The notes beneath the pieces were generated by a model. That model made no database searches. It was not told where the DNA came from and saw only the letters and a program-made list of their open reading frames with translations. The translations under genes and the position numbers were made by a program. Shown piece by piece: positions 27,591 to 35,695 of a stretch of 64,000 nt of DNA (position 1 is its first letter; each line of letters begins with the position of its first letter). The DNA is from Halomonas sp. CH40 (lineage in GTDB: Bacteria; Pseudomonadota; Gammaproteobacteria; Pseudomonadales; Halomonadaceae): the NCBI GenBank assembly GCA_041875495.1, contig CP112982.1:1488001-1552000 (forward strand). The letters are read 5' to 3'.

Positions 27591-28674
27591 AGTGCCTATT
27601 CAAAATTAATCGCGTGCAAAACTCCATAGCCGCCGAGTAGGCGATGAACCTCATTGCAGAGGCGGTCAAACGAAAGGTAGGCGCTTAGCGGCAACCATGC
27701 ATACTTCATCTGCTTCCACAAAATCTCAATCAGATTCAGCTCTGGCGAGTAAGCTGATAGGTAGATCAGATGCACACGATGCGACATCCATTCCACTATT
27801 TTTCTTCTGAAGGCCATGGAGCGATGCATACTGGCATTGTCGAGCACCACAACGGCGAAGGTGTCAGGGTCTTTCTGAGCCACAAACTTGTCGAAGGCTT
27901 CGATGACCGTCTCGGCCGTCACTGATTCCGTCGTGGTATGGTAGACAAGCTTCCCTGCACGGCTGAGGAACCCTAATACGTTTAGTCTTCGGCTACGAGA
28001 GTAGGCGGTCACTTCGCAGGGTTGACCGACAGGGCTCCACGCGTATGGCACTGACGACGATTGGGAAAAACCCGATTCATCAAAATAGTAAAGCTCGTGC
28101 TCGCCTTCGTCTTCCTGCTGCTGAAGCGCCTTAAGAAGGCCCTGAGTATTGCGGAAATCCCTTTCGTTACGCCGTGCCTTCAGTGAATGCCGAATGCGCT
28201 TGAAGCTGAGATCATTTTTTTTTCAACGCCCGGCGAAGGGTCACCGTGCTAACTGTCTTGCCAGTCTCTTCCTGAAACCGAGCCTGTAAGGATCGAATCT
28301 GATGAGGCTGTTCAACAACCATTTCTTTCAATCGCTGGTAGTCGTGCTCGTCCAGAATAGGTGTCCGACCACTGCGGGGCTTATCGGCGAGCCCGTCAAG
28401 CCCCAACGTTTCCCATTGTTTGAGCCATCGAGAGACGGCATCGCGGCGAACCTGCAGAATGTCACTGATCTGGTTGATGGTATGGCTCTGATCACTCAGC
28501 AGGATGGCGTGCGCACGTCGACGTAAAGCCCGCTTCTCGCTTTGATGATAGGCCGTGGTTAGTGCCTGCTGTTCAGACTTTGTGAGAGGATCAACAAAGC
28601 GACGCCTTGCCATAGGTTTATCCGTGTCAGTGATTTTAAAATCGATGTTACACGGAAATTTATGATCAGGCACT
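27591..28674. mobile_element. IS630-family insertion sequence (1,084 bp)
   Basis: Inverted ends AGTGCCTATTCAAAATTAAT (left) and AGTGCCTGATCATAAATTT (right, read inward) are flanked by TA on both sides, the IS630 target duplication. The copy of this neighbourhood at 54,430 reads GTGCTAAGGTTAATTTACAG without the element, giving a natural empty site that fixes both boundaries. Confidence 0.93.
27596..28613 (-). CDS. IS630 transposase, produced by -1 frameshift
   Basis: Two overlapping frames make one DDE transposase of about 340 residues. The first (from MARRRFVDPLTKSEQ at 28613) holds the paired HTH (INQISDILQVRRDAVSRWL; RSLQARFQEETGKTV) and ends at a TGA just after nine consecutive A. Slipping back one base on this run continues as NDLSFKRIRHSLKA..., then YYFDESGFSQ, VVVLDNASMH and SPELNLIEILWKQMKY, the D, D and E of the catalytic triad. 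Programmed frameshifting at A-runs is well known in IS630. An upstream ATG at 28673 lies inside the terminal repeat and is not preferred. Confidence 0.88.
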
Positions 28675-28676
28675 TA

Positions 28677-29128
28677 AGGTTAATTTACAGTCAGGGTTCG
28701 ACCCTGAGCGGACATTCCGGAAAATGCAGCAGGTGCGCGAAATTTAATTATACGGCCTGATGGAAATTAATAGCATAAGAATCATAGGCTTGGAAGAAGC
28801 TGGTAGGCTGAATTTGCCGGAAAAAAGTGCCAACACGCTCACTCAATCATAGAACGCGCCATCTAATACGCTGTTGAGAGCTGCTGGTGTGCTGCAAAGC
28901 CAAGGCGCTAAGCACTAAGAGCCCTGTAAATTTGTTCGTTAGGAGCTTATCTATTGAAAGTTAAAGACATGAGCAAGTCGAAGCGACTGGAGCTATGAGC
29001 TGGTTACAAGGGCGCAGTCTTTGCAGAATGAGTTCAACCATTATTGTGGCGGCAAGCAATACTATGTTGAAGACTATGAGGCCGTTAGCTCAGTTTTAGT
29101 GTTTTATATTATCTATTAAGGATGGGGT
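28677..29128. other. Intergenic region with decayed coding remnant
   Basis: No intact gene. The first 45 bases match the region upstream of the second integrase fragment at 54.4 kb. Around 28,973-29,119 one plus-strand frame reads YELVTRAQSLQNEFNHYCGG and continues to KQYYVEDYEAVSSVLVFYIIY before a stop, a plausible coding composition, but it has an upstream TGA and no start, so I regard it as the tail of a broken gene. Confidence 0.4.
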
Positions 29129-29359
29129 ATGAATTTTTTTACAAATGCTTTTAACCTTTTCTTTGGCATCCTCATGTATGGGGGTATGCTTTTGCTTGGT
29201 CTAGGTGGGCTGTACTGGCTATGGGTTGCAATACAGATTGGCAGTTTTATGATGTTTGTTGTTGGGCTGTTTCCTCTTTTCTATATTGTAACAGTCCCTG
29301 TTGGTGCCTGGTCAATTTTATTCGGAGTGCCTGATTGGGTGTTTAGATTCTTCGGATGA
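29129..29359 (+). CDS. Small hydrophobic membrane protein, unknown function
   Basis: A 76-residue protein starting MNFFTNAFNLFFGILMYGG, preceded by AAGGATGGGGT. It has two strongly hydrophobic segments (GILMYGGMLLLGLGGLYWLWV and FMMFVVGLFPLFYIVTVPVG) and a short tail FGVPDWVFRFFG. No family recognised. Low GC relative to neighbours fits acquired DNA. It could be a gene-cassette or phage-type orphan. Confidence 0.6.
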   Translation: MNFFTNAFNLFFGILMYGGMLLLGLGGLYWLWVAIQIGSFMMFVVGLFPLFYIVTVPVGAWSILFGVPDWVFRFFG

Positions 29360-29424
29360 AAGAGGATGACAGCCTCCTGATTCTGAAGCTACAGTGTAGT
29401 TATACAGAACAGGAGGCTATTTTT

Positions 29425-29682
29425 ATGTCTATTTTAGACTCGCTTAAGCTTGTTCAACACAACCCGTAGTCTGCAAATAATCCGGTTGTTAATCGTAGGA
29501 AAAAGTTGGTTGAATTGGTTCTGGCAAAACGCGCCCGCGCGCGAATTTTAGATAGGTGGCAGAGATATGGTTATACGCATTTAAAATCAATGGGTTGGAA
29601 GAAATGTGGTGCGTCGGATAAAACTGTTAAACGCGCGACGTTGTTCATCCAATATCAGGACGCGCAGCCCAATCACTGTTAG
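29425..29682 (+). pseudogene. Broken small ORF, in-frame amber at codon 15
   Basis: An ATG with a good GGAGG site starts MSILDSLKLVQHNP, then a TAG, then the same frame stays open for 71 more codons (NNPVVNRRKKLVELVLAKRA ... and on to HC). Short proteins starting MSIL-x-SLKL with a following V-x-x-RR-x-KLV block are common unknowns (DUF6641-like, from memory). The stop at 29467-29469 and the short length suggest decay. Its end overlaps a GTTAGAT core that marks the start of the next integron-like cassette. Confidence 0.5.
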
Positions 29683-31561
29683 ATTTCCGGGGTAACGTAT
29701 GAGCGATGCTGAAGAAGCGGCGGTGATGGTCAATGCGATCGTCGAAAAAGCCCGAAAGGGTGAGTGCGTCTATTGCCACGGCGAGATACTCTCGAAAGCG
29801 CGGGATGACGCGACAGCCGAAAAGCTCAAGCCGTACCTCAAGCCGGTTGGTGAAGTCGCTTCGTATCAGTTCCGCCAGTCCAATCCAACAGAACCATTCG
29901 ATGCCTTGTTTCAGAGCTCAGATAGACGTTCTGCAATTCCGTCAGATTTGGGCGAGGATGATCTAGAACGGTTGCAAGCGATTCTCCCTCACATTCGCAG
30001 CATCGAGATTCGAGCTAGGATTTCTGATGTCTTGTGGTTGCGTCAACGACGACCAGAGGATGCAAAGGCTGCGGTTGCGAGCTACATCGAAGCAGCTCAT
30101 GATGGTTTCGATCTGGACCATTGGACTTTTTCAGCGGAAGCGGCCGAACGCGCTCTACGGCTTGCCAGCTTATTCCGCCGAAAAGAGCCGGATTTGTGCC
30201 AATCGGTCGCCAATGTTCTGCTGGGCTGGATAGAGGAGCACTCTGCAACAGGCCAGCGGTTTCTGACCGCAAGGTCAATATCGCTGTTGTTGCAATTTGG
30301 CTACGGCGATCCCTCCGATCTGCATCAGCGCGCCACGGCCATTGCGAAAATCGCTCAAGAAGCTTCCGACTATCATCGAGCGGAAGAATACTGGCGCCTG
30401 GCCGTTGAAGCAGCCCGGGCAGCGGGTGACGAAGCAGCGGCGAACGGGGCTCAAGTTCAGCTAGCGGAGTCGTACGCTGCATGTGCTCGGATGCACGGCA
30501 AATCGGGAATGCTTGCATCACACTGGATGCAGAAGGCGGTGGAAGCGTATAAGGCCGTTCCTGGCTCAAAAGAGACGCGCGAAGAGCTCTATCAGGAACT
30601 GCTCAATTTCCAAAAGCAATCTCTCTCAGAGATGGGACAATTCGATCATTCTGTTGATATCACTGACATTTTGAAGGCGACCGTTGAGGCGATGGAGGGG
30701 CTCGAAGCCACTGACGCCCTCTTCAAGCTTGCTTTTGGACTTGCGGCACAACCGAACTACGAGAAACTTAGGGCACAAGCGCAAGAGTTGGCGCAAAAAT
30801 ACCCGCTTTCATCATTGTTTGGTGGCGTGCATCTTGATAGAGAAGGCAAGGTGATTGCGAAGTCTGAGGGTAGTTTCCGTAGCGAAGACGGGGTATCGAG
30901 CCGAGAGGTCTATCGCCTCGCGGCGCATGAGCACCAGTTCATAGTCATTGGTCAACTAGCTCCCGCGATTGATGTCCTGATCACCGAACACGCCATATCT
31001 GAGCAAGACATTTTGTCCGTCGTTGTCAACAATCCTTTTGTGGAGCCCGGGCAAGAGAGGCTATATGCGAAGGCGTTGTGGGCGGGCCTCAGTCGGGATT
31101 TCATCGTTGCAACCTCTCTCCTGCTCCCCTTGCTGGAGAATTCACTTCGACACGTACTCAAAGGAGCGGGGGAACGCGTTTCGACACTGAACCCATCTGG
31201 GATTCAGGAAGCGCTGAGAATCGGAGCCTTGCTGGATCACCCAAAGACTGAAGAAATCTTCGGGAAAGACGCCGTCGCAGATCTCAAGGGAATCTTGATC
31301 GAGAGAACCTACGGAAATCTGCGAAACCAAGTGTCACACGGATTGGTGACATGGGGAACGTTCCAGCAACCGTACTGTGTCTACCTGTGGTGGCTCGTTC
31401 TACGGTTCGTCCTGATGCCGTACTACGAAAATTGGGCCACTCAAGAGCGAGGCGATGGCGAGCCGGAAATCTAACAAATCGCTGCAGAGGACGTTTGACC
31501 CGCCAGCCAAATGCGCTTCCGCAAAATCGTCTGTCGCCTCAAACGCCACTGAGCTCAGGCG
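29679..31561 (+). mobile_element. Integron-type gene cassette without integrase
   Basis: The cassette would run from G^TTAGAT (core at 29678) to the G of GTTAAGT (31561). Its attC R'' box, ATCTAAC, is the exact reverse complement of the GTTAGAT core at its own 5' end. That is the relation expected if the cassette circle recombined at that core. It holds one gene whose stop overlaps the attC. No intI gene is present in the window, so this would be a solo cassette. Confidence 0.6.
29699..31474 (+). CDS. DUF4209-type protein with HEPN-like R-x4-H motif
   Basis: A 591-residue cytosolic protein with ribosome site GGGGTAAC before the ATG. Residues 1-150 are a helical domain containing one CVYCHGE motif; 130-430 is TPR-like helical repeats (HRAEEYWRLAVEAARAAGDEAAANGA and similar, shortened here). 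The C-terminus (about 440-580) matches DUF4209: SLLLPLLENSLRHVLK, and TYGNLRNQVSHGLV. The RNQVSH hexamer is an R-x4-H motif as in HEPN ribonucleases and the N-terminal part resembles DUF7380 (from memory). HEPN proteins often act in phage defence or stress; that role here is inferred. It is a single-gene cassette with an attC site over its stop codon. Confidence 0.75.
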   Translation: MSDAEEAAVMVNAIVEKARKGECVYCHGEILSKARDDATAEKLKPYLKPVGEVASYQFRQSNPTEPFDALFQSSDRRSAIPSDLGEDDLERLQAILPHIRSIEIRARISDVLWLRQRRPEDAKAAVASYIEAAHDGFDLDHWTFSAEAAERALRLASLFRRKEPDLCQSVANVLLGWIEEHSATGQRFLTARSISLLLQFGYGDPSDLHQRATAIAKIAQEASDYHRAEEYWRLAVEAARAAGDEAAANGAQVQLAESYAACARMHGKSGMLASHWMQKAVEAYKAVPGSKETREELYQELLNFQKQSLSEMGQFDHSVDITDILKATVEAMEGLEATDALFKLAFGLAAQPNYEKLRAQAQELAQKYPLSSLFGGVHLDREGKVIAKSEGSFRSEDGVSSREVYRLAAHEHQFIVIGQLAPAIDVLITEHAISEQDILSVVVNNPFVEPGQERLYAKALWAGLSRDFIVATSLLLPLLENSLRHVLKGAGERVSTLNPSGIQEALRIGALLDHPKTEEIFGKDAVADLKGILIERTYGNLRNQVSHGLVTWGTFQQPYCVYLWWLVLRFVLMPYYENWATQERGDGEPEI

Positions 31562-31567
31562 TTAAGT
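31469..31567 (+). repeat. attC recombination site
   Basis: 99 bp from R'' ATCTAAC to R' GTTAAGT, fitting the RYYYAAC ... GTTRRRY rule. Inner inverted segments (GACGTTTGA near the left, TCAAACGCC near the right) would form the single-strand hairpin. The stop codon of the preceding gene lies inside R'', common for cassettes. Confidence 0.6.
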
Positions 31568-31887
31568 CGCTACATCAGTAATGCCTAAAAGACCGCTCCT
31601 GGCCGGCTGCGGAGCTTCACGCTAATCTTATAGAGGTGAGGCTGTTGACGACCCAAAGCGGCCTTTTAGGTGTTTCAAATATACGCCCAAAGCTTTTCAC
31701 TATGTGCAAAAGTTAAAATGAATGATTTTTGCACATTTCTAAATGCTCATAGGGAGTAGTGGAGAGGTCAGCCACAACACCTTGAAAGGCACTTTGTAAT
31801 CCAGGGCCAGATTCAAAGAGATAATGGTGGCTTGCTTCAGACCAATGACAGGCTAAGTGTTTTACTCAAGCTACAACACACCGAAAG
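31568..31887. other. Intergenic region with a long inverted repeat
   Basis: No supported gene. A 14-base arm CCTAAAAGACCGCT (31584-31597) pairs with AGCGGCCTTTTAGG (31657-31670) with one mismatch, enclosing 59 bases with GC-rich inner complementarity (GGCCGGC). It follows directly on the attC site and could be part of a second, truncated cassette or a terminator-like structure. The rest shows nothing recognisable. Confidence 0.45.
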
Positions 31888-32304
31888 CTATGCTTTTTCG
31901 GTCTCTATTCCGGCATCAGCAAGCTCCTTGAATCCGCCGATGTTAAAGACGGTTTCGTAACCCATGTCCAGGAGCGTTTTTCCGGCGACGGCAGAGCGAA
32001 TGCCCACGACGCAGTAAACCAAAATCGTCTTGTCATTTTGGAATACCTGACTGTAGTGAGGACCCTCGGGATCGACGCTCAGTTCTAACAGACCACGCGA
32101 GACGTTCACTGCGCCTTTGATCTTGCCGCTTTCCTCTACCTCGGACGGGTCACGCACGTCCAATATGAGCACCTCTTCTGAACGAAGCTTCTCTGCTGCC
32201 TCGGCGGGTGAAAGCTTCGGTACTACTGCATTGGCTTCAGACAGTAGATCATTAAAACGGACAAGCGTGTTGTTATGAGATTGGCTACCGTTGCTCATGT
32301 TCAT
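31888..32304 (-). CDS. Rhodanese-like domain protein
   Basis: A 138-residue single-domain rhodanese. After a polar leader the domain has VLILDVRDPSEVEESGKIKG (start of the fold, shown in part) and the active-site loop VYCVVGIRSA with the catalytic Cys, then LLDMGYETVFNIGG. It transfers sulfane sulfur, often in sulfide or metal detoxification. The next gene upstream on the same strand also ends in a rhodanese domain, so they probably work together. Confidence 0.88.
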   Translation of the reverse strand: MNMSNGSQSHNNTLVRFNDLLSEANAVVPKLSPAEAAEKLRSEEVLILDVRDPSEVEESGKIKGAVNVSRGLLELSVDPEGPHYSQVFQNDKTILVYCVVGIRSAVAGKTLLDMGYETVFNIGGFKELADAGIETEKA

Positions 32305-32375
32305 CTCCAGTTAACGTTCTTATCAGGTGTGGTAGTAATAATCATGATACTAAGTGCGGCCATTAGTAGGCCGGT

Positions 32376-32480
32376 TCAGAACAGTTCCTGGGCCAGCTTT
32401 GCCAGCGCTATTCTCGCTAGGATGCTGAAGAAAATGGCTAGCCAAACCCACAGTTTCTGAGTCAGCAGTGAGTTGCTCAT
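32376..32480 (-). CDS. Predicted 34-residue single-helix membrane peptide
   Basis: Begins at an ATG two bases after the stop codon of the ArsR-rhodanese gene: MSNSLLTQKLWVWLAIFFSI and then LARIALAKLAQELF. The hydrophobic core could span the membrane once. The tight coupling suggests it is translated, but it may be the leftover N-terminus of a longer permease. No family recognised. Confidence 0.4.
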   Translation of the reverse strand: MSNSLLTQKLWVWLAIFFSILARIALAKLAQELF

Positions 32481-32482
32481 GG

Positions 32483-33085
32483 CTAGTTCACAGGCAGGCC
32501 CGCCGCTTTCCACTCGGGGTAGCCTTCTTCGAAGCGTCGAACCCGGTACCCCAACTGTCGAAGGCGTTGGACGGCTTCATGCGAGAGTGCGCAATAGGGG
32601 CCTCGACAGTAAGCAACAATCTCCTTGTCGCGGGGCAGATTGTCGAGCATCGCCTTCAGCTGCTTCAGCGGGATATTAATCGCCTCCGGCAGATGTCCTG
32701 CCCGATATTCGTCCTCAGGGCGCACGTCAAGCAGGGCCACCTCGCCGCGCTCCAAGGCGGCCAAAAGCTCACGTCTCGATACGGCTTCCAGGGCCCCACT
32801 CGCGTCGTCTTCGGCAAATAGCTGGCTTACCAACCGCTCCATCTCAGCCAGGTTGGTCTCGGCGACCTGCCTGAGCAGCCCCTGCAAGGTGATAATTCGC
32901 TCGTCGGTCAGCCGATAAATCATCTGCTTGCCCGAACGATTAGCGATCACTAAACCGGCTCGCCTCAGCTGCTGGAGGTGCTGAGAGGCATTACCTATGG
33001 AAAGATCGGCAGCGCTGGACTGCGCTAATCGTTCGAGCAATGCCAAGCGATGACCATTGCCCAGAGCGCGGGCAACTTGGAGTGG
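32483..33085 (-). pseudogene. ArsR-type HTH / rhodanese fusion, 5' truncated
   Basis: The frame has an ArsR winged helix (SIGNASQHLQQLRRAGLVIA, then GKQMIYRLTD) and a rhodanese domain (VALLDVRPEDEYRAGHLPEA, VAYCRGPYCALSHEAV with catalytic Cys). Upstream the frame continues into QVARALGNGHRLALLERLAQ but meets a stop at an IS3-family end near 33,086, so the natural start is lost; only a TTG at 33046 is available. Compared with intact relatives about ten residues seem to be missing between LERLAQ and LSIGNA, in the HTH. DNA binding is probably impaired. Such fusions normally control sulfur or metal-stress genes. Confidence 0.72.
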
Positions 33086-33245
33086 TCAAGTAATTTGTGA
33101 CAACTCAATTAAGCTACTTTTTTCAACTCAACAACCATCGCTGATTCGTAGTCGTTGGGGCTGGTGTAATCCAGCTTCGAATGCAGCCGACGACTGTTGT
33201 AAAACATCGCAATGTAATTCAAAACATCTTGCTGAGCTGAAGTGG
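33086..33245 (-). mobile_element. IS3-family remnant (3' end of orfB)
   Basis: The minus strand encodes the last ~43 residues of an IS3 OrfB integrase, VLNYIAMFYNSRRLHSKLDY and TSPNDYESAMV, with stop at 33109. A short AT-rich tail reaches 33,086, where the ArsR-rhodanese frame resumes. Everything upstream of the transposase tail is missing. Confidence 0.8.
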
Positions 33246-33259
33246 CTTGGCATCTAGCA

Positions 33260-33388
33260 GAACAGCCGGTGCCTTATGAGAGCTACAACCGTTATACACC
33301 GGGCACGGTGTCTCGGTATGCTTGGGCGTATGGGTGGATGTCCGGTCAACAATTCGCCGCGCAACTTAACGGCTCTTGTTGTAGATAA
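33260..33388 (+). pseudogene. 3' fragment of an unknown gene
   Basis: An open plus-strand frame next to the IS3 remnant reads EQPVPYESYNRYTPGTVSRY and then AWAYGWMSGQQFAAQLNGSCCR before TAA. Aromatic-rich composition looks coding, but there is no start and no recognised family. Confidence 0.35.
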
Positions 33389-33509
33389 GGGGCAAGGTAT
33401 ACACATTTTTTGCCAGCATTTTATAGCTCTCAGGAGACCGTAGACCAGAATTTTGCTGGATTCAGCGCTACCCTTATGGTGGGTGGTTGCATGAAATGGA
33501 GAACAGTTG

Positions 33510-33872
33510 ATGAATCTTTTGGAACAATATGGCCTGTTACTAGCCTTGACGATCAGCATCGCAGGTACGGTTTTCTGTCTGTACGGGCTTGCTCGCGCGA
33601 TAGGCCCAACCCGTCAGGAGCCGGGCAAGGATGTGCCGGCGAGTTCCGGAGTGTTGTCGCGGGATCCGGTATGGGGTCGCTATCACGCACGTTACTACGG
33701 TTACGCGCTACTGTTTCTGGCCTTCGATATGGAGATGGCTTTCATGTACCCGTGGGCGGTTGTTTACAAGGAAGTAGGAATGGTTGCTTTGCTTGATATG
33801 GGCGTGTTTCTGGCCATCCTGTTTCTTGGCCTGCTTTACGGATGGAGCCAGGGGGCTTTCAGGCGGCAATGA
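33510..33872 (+). CDS. Complex-I-like subunit A (NuoA/NdhC)
   Basis: A 120-residue membrane protein, first of an eight-gene operon. It has three membrane segments and the NuoA pattern: [20 protein letters not shown] where canonical subunits read R-F-x-x-x-F-Y-x-x-A-x-x-F-x-x-F-D-x-E, followed by [12 protein letters not shown]. The acidic F-D-M-E residues that line the quinone-side proton path are kept. I prefer the ATG at 33510 (GGAGAAC ahead) over a TTG at 33507. Its stop overlaps the next start by four bases. The loop between helices 1 and 2 lacks the conserved Cys of many NuoA proteins. Confidence 0.85.
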   Translation: MNLLEQYGLLLALTISIAGTVFCLYGLARAIGPTRQEPGKDVPASSGVLSRDPVWGRYHARYYGYALLFLAFDMEMAFMYPWAVVYKEVGMVALLDMGVFLAILFLGLLYGWSQGAFRRQ

Positions 33873-35695
33873 GTTCTGATTCAGCAATAAACATAACGGG
33901 CGCACGACAGAAATGGCCCTCAGTGCTGCAGAGACTGGTTTCCCGGGCTCTGGCGCATAATCTGGGCTGTCTGGTCGTTCCCGGGCCCGAGATTGCCCTG
34001 GCACATGGTCTGGACGTGACCGCGGCAGGCATGCGAACTAGTAATACGCCTCGCGATGCCAGCGTACTCCTGATCGTCGGTGAGCTGTCAGAAAAAATGA
34101 GCGATGCTGTGGCCGTGCTCTACGCCCAGATGCCCCGGCCGCGCGCGATTCTCATGGTCGGCGGGCAGGCACCGTCAACTTTACCTGGCGCCGATATTTC
34201 TGTAGGTCTGTCGCAAGAGAAGCTGACCGAAGCTGTAGGTAAACTACAGCGCGCATTGGCTGACGGGGCCTTTACCGACTCGCCGGAAGATTTCGACGCT
34301 GATGTCCTGCACGCCAAAATTGAGTATGTCTGCCCCATGCACCCGGAAGTCGTTAAAGACGAGCCGGGCAGCTGTCCCAAATGCGGCATGGACCTGGTAG
34401 CCCGCGAAGCCGGGGAATCGACGCCCGATCATGATCATGAACACCATCATGACGAACACCAGCACCACGGCCCCGAGCACGAGCATGATTACCATGACCA
34501 CGGTGACGGGAACGAACACGACCATTCACAGGAAAATACCGGAACCGAATATACCTGCCCCATGCATCCGGAAATCGTCCGGTACGAGCCGGGTAGCTGC
34601 CCCAAGTGCGGGATGGATCTGGTAGTCCGTGAGGACGCTGAAGATGAGGGCGACTCAGATGAGAGCGCCGCGCACGATCATGAAGGCTATGATCACGGCG
34701 GTCACGATCATGGTGCCTCGGGATTCATGTCGATGATTGAAGTCACCAAAGACCTGCCGCGCAGCGCCGACGGTCTACAGATGGACTGGCTTGAGGTGCC
34801 ATTCGGTCCGGTTTTCCCTGGCTTGCCCGGTGGTCTGAAGTTGACCCTGACGCTCGACGGTGACGGCGTAACCGAAGGGCTGGCGACCTCCCTGGTGGGT
34901 ATAACCACCGAAGGTGAAGAGGGTGAAGGGAGTCAGGAAAGCGAAGAGATGAATGCCGATACATTCATCGAGCACTTGTCCTCGGCAGTGCCGCTGGCGC
35001 CAGTGAGCTACCGTTTACTGGCATGTCTTGCGATCGAGAAAGCGACTGGGCTGAGTGACGATCAGGCGCTCACTCAGGCCCGTAATAGCGCCCTTGAGCG
35101 TGAGCGCATCGGCAGTCATCTTGGCTGGCTCGCTCAGTCAGGGCGCCAGCTCGGCTTCGCCTGGCTGACCCAGCAAGCTTCGACTCTGCAACTGCAGGTC
35201 AGAGAGGCTGACCGGGACAGACTTGTGGCCCTGGAACCATCACTGCGGGCATTGGGGGCCCGCCTTGAACGAACGCCTTTGCTTAAATCGCGGCTTAAGG
35301 GTATTGGCGTACTGCCAGCCGACTCTTATGACCTGCGCGGCCCAGTATCGCGTACTGCGGAAGAAGGCGGGGATGCCTGGGCGCGCCTGTGGCAACGTCT
35401 GGCCGAGGTAACTGCGAGTCTTGACCTGATCAAGGCGAGCGGCGAACCGGAGCTGCCATCCCTACGCGACATCGGCGATGTATCAGGAACCGGTGAGGCA
35501 ACCGTTGATACGCCCCGCGGCGAAGCCCGGTTAAGTCTGAAACTGGAGCATGGAAAGGTGAAATCCTACAAGCTGGACACCGCGTGCAGTCACCATATCG
35601 ACCTGGTCCCGAAGCTTGTTGAGGGCCAGGAACTGGGCGACGCGCTATTAGCGGCCGGATCGCTCGACCTCTCGCCCTGGGAGGTGATCTCGTGA
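33869..35695 (+). CDS. NuoB-like / double heavy-metal-binding / NuoD-like fusion protein
   Basis: A 608-residue soluble protein. Residues about 15-130 resemble NuoB ([36 protein letters not shown]), but of the N2-cluster cysteines only one Cys is left: GCLV replaces G-C-C and GGQA replaces G-x-C-A. Two heavy-metal-binding motifs follow ([20 protein letters not shown] and [20 protein letters not shown]), separated and followed by His/Asp-rich linkers. The C-terminal ~300 residues match NuoD / hydrogenase large subunit in its last part ([56 protein letters not shown]) without the metal-ligand cysteines. I start at the ATG at 33869 overlapping the NuoA stop. Likely it caps the membrane arm and senses or handles metal ions; no redox centre is evident. 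Confidence 0.85.
   Translation: MSSDSAINITGARQKWPSVLQRLVSRALAHNLGCLVVPGPEIALAHGLDVTAAGMRTSNTPRDASVLLIVGELSEKMSDAVAVLYAQMPRPRAILMVGGQAPSTLPGADISVGLSQEKLTEAVGKLQRALADGAFTDSPEDFDADVLHAKIEYVCPMHPEVVKDEPGSCPKCGMDLVAREAGESTPDHDHEHHHDEHQHHGPEHEHDYHDHGDGNEHDHSQENTGTEYTCPMHPEIVRYEPGSCPKCGMDLVVREDAEDEGDSDESAAHDHEGYDHGGHDHGASGFMSMIEVTKDLPRSADGLQMDWLEVPFGPVFPGLPGGLKLTLTLDGDGVTEGLATSLVGITTEGEEGEGSQESEEMNADTFIEHLSSAVPLAPVSYRLLACLAIEKATGLSDDQALTQARNSALERERIGSHLGWLAQSGRQLGFAWLTQQASTLQLQVREADRDRLVALEPSLRALGARLERTPLLKSRLKGIGVLPADSYDLRGPVSRTAEEGGDAWARLWQRLAEVTASLDLIKASGEPELPSLRDIGDVSGTGEATVDTPRGEARLSLKLEHGKVKSYKLDTACSHHIDLVPKLVEGQELGDALLAAGSLDLSPWEVIS

Noticed and set aside
29678..29684. GTTAGAT as part of a complete upstream attC
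   Set aside because: The core fits, but I could not find a convincing R'' and stem upstream within 150 bases, so only the cassette boundary is claimed.
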